Source of the DNA: Candidatus Aerophobota bacterium
GTDB taxonomy: Bacteria > Aerophobota > Aerophobia > Aerophobales > AE-B3A
DNA length: 5,720 nucleotides
NCBI GenBank assembly: GCA_030610725.1
Contig: JAUWRE010000079.1
Coordinates: forward strand, 1-5,720
Direction: 5' to 3'
The position numbers and the translations under genes were made by a program. The notes under the pieces were generated by a model. The model made no database searches. It was given only the letters and a program-made list of their open reading frames with translations, and was not told the DNA's origin. Below are positions 5,320 through 5,720 of the stretch, in pieces. Every line of letters starts with the position of its first letter. Position 1 is the stretch's first letter.

Positions 5320-5342
5320 CGCAGCTTGAAAGCTGCGGCTAC
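5320..5342 (-). repeat. REP-like hairpin 2 (GTAG type, inverted)
   Basis: On the minus strand GTAG (5339-5342) is followed by one base and stem CGCAGCTT/AAGCTGCG (5320-5327 with 5330-5337), fully paired around a two-base centre. It lies eight bases from unit 1 in head-to-head arrangement, giving the inverted pairing typical of BIMEs. The bases CCTGA follow its CTAC on the + strand, as after unit 3. Confidence 0.7.
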
Positions 5343-5355
5343 CCTGACTTCTTTG

Positions 5356-5378
5356 CGCAAGTTAAAACTTGCGACTAC
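5356..5378 (-). repeat. REP-like hairpin 3 (GTAG type, inverted)
   Basis: On the minus strand GTAG (5375-5378), one base, then stem CGCAAGTT/AACTTGCG (5356-5363 with 5366-5373). Compared with unit 2, stem pairs differ on both sides together (G-C to A-T, C-G to G-C), so pairing is kept while sequence changes. Its downstream CCTGA is shared with unit 2, suggesting a repeated unit somewhat longer than the hairpin. Confidence 0.7.
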
Positions 5379-5409
5379 CCTGAATAAAAGTAGCGGCCAC
5401 CTACGTTGG

Positions 5410-5437
5410 TTGACAAAAATTGGCCTAGAGATAAAGT
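5410..5437 (+). promoter_or_regulatory. Promoter of the glycosyltransferase gene
   Basis: A consensus TTGACA (5410-5415), a 16-base spacer and TAAAGT (5432-5437, 4 of 6). Transcription would begin near 5444, about 50 bases before the ATG at 5494. It lies directly downstream of the REP-like cluster. A better-looking TAAAAT (5437-5442) is too far from the -35 box. Confidence 0.6.
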
Positions 5438-5493
5438 AAAATCAGTTCTGGTTATAGGTGAGGTCTATCTAATCTTTTCAGGGAAGGATTCTT

Positions 5494-5720
5494 ATGTCAG
5501 CGAATCAACCTACTGTTTCTCTGGTTATTCCCACTCGGGACCGAAGGGATTTTTTAGCCAGAATTCTTGAGTCTATCCGTAAACTTGATTACCCCCGGCA
5601 GAAGTGCCAGGTTGTTATAGTTGATGATGGTTCCACAGATGATACAGCTGATCTGGTCAAAGAAGTGAGTCTAAATTTCCCTTTTCAGATTTCTTACTAC
5701 TATCAACCTTCAAAGGGGAT
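5494..5720 (+). CDS. Family 2 (GT-A fold) glycosyltransferase, N-terminal part
   Basis: The first 75 codons of a gene cut by the right edge. The N-terminus is the nucleotide-sugar-binding half of a GT2 glycosyltransferase: strand VSLVIPTRDR (residues 8-17), helix FLARILESIRKLDYP, and strand plus acidic turn VVIVDDGSTDDT (40-51), whose aspartates contact the nucleotide. Such enzymes transfer a sugar from a nucleotide-sugar to a lipid, polysaccharide or protein acceptor, usually at the inner face of the membrane. The DxD metal site and any membrane segments lie beyond the window, so acceptor and sugar cannot be inferred. The ATG is supported by GGGAAGGA (5481-5488), five bases upstream, and by the promoter at 5410-5437. 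It may begin a surface-polysaccharide operon to the right. Confidence 0.92.
   Translation, partial: MSANQPTVSLVIPTRDRRDFLARILESIRKLDYPRQKCQVVIVDDGSTDDTADLVKEVSLNFPFQISYYYQPSKG

Larger units (their letters stand above)
4920..5493. other. Repeat-rich region without protein genes
   Basis: This stretch separates the leftward tRNAs from the rightward glycosyltransferase. No plausible protein gene was seen. From left to right it holds a weak + promoter-like site (TTGAAA 5041-5046, 18 bases, TTCAAT 5065-5070), an interrupted inverted repeat (5096-5269) with internal hairpins, three REP-like hairpins (5289-5378), a GTAG/CTAC fragment (5390-5404), and the glycosyltransferase promoter (5410-5437). Confidence 0.6.

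Noticed and set aside
5289..5378. The hairpin cluster as a CRISPR array
   Set aside because: Units alternate in orientation, differ in stem sequence and have spacers of 8 and 13 bases, unlike identical co-oriented CRISPR repeats.
5041..5493. A known riboswitch or T-box leader ahead of the glycosyltransferase
   Set aside because: I did not recognise the T-box core (GGGTGGNACCGCG-like) or any other riboswitch core, and the promoter at 5410 starts transcription downstream of the structured region.

Overview
The window looks like bacterial chromosome from an uncultured, probably anaerobic lineage. Shine-Dalgarno sequences are clear, one start codon is TTG, promoters are of sigma70 type, both tRNA genes encode their own CCA end, and the first oxidoreductase carries a cysteine-rich iron-sulfur tail. 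I cannot name the phylum from sequence alone. Base composition is moderate and uneven from gene to gene.

Layout. Positions 1-397 hold a good promoter and a short reading frame that begins like a DUF151/bifunctional-nuclease domain but breaks off after about 26 matching residues, so it is probably a gene remnant. Positions 398-1534 (+) encode an aldo/keto reductase with a ferredoxin-like C-terminal domain. Positions 1535-2081 contain no convincing gene, but hold the first copy of a 22-bp direct repeat. Positions 2082-4153 are a leftward block: an aldo/keto reductase (3212-4153), a possible 58-residue ORF overlapping its 3' end, and a phosphotriesterase-family metal hydrolase (2082-2999). The second 22-bp repeat copy lies at 4416-4437, so the two copies bracket this block. 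Two leftward tRNA genes follow, Arg(TCT) and Pro(TGG). Positions 4920-5493 are dense in repeats: a 174-bp interrupted inverted repeat with competing pairings, then three REP-like hairpins with GTAG signatures, then a strong promoter. That promoter drives a family 2 glycosyltransferase cut off by the right edge.

How the genes may work together. The leftward reductase and hydrolase could act in sequence on a sugar: NAD(P)-linked oxidation of an aldose to a lactone, then lactone hydrolysis. This is inference from family membership and adjacency. The two genes differ clearly in base composition, so they may have been brought together secondarily. No complete unknown multi-gene system is visible. 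The most unusual material is the repeat and RNA-like region upstream of the glycosyltransferase, the truncated DUF151 frame with its intact promoter, and the repeat-bracketed two-gene block.
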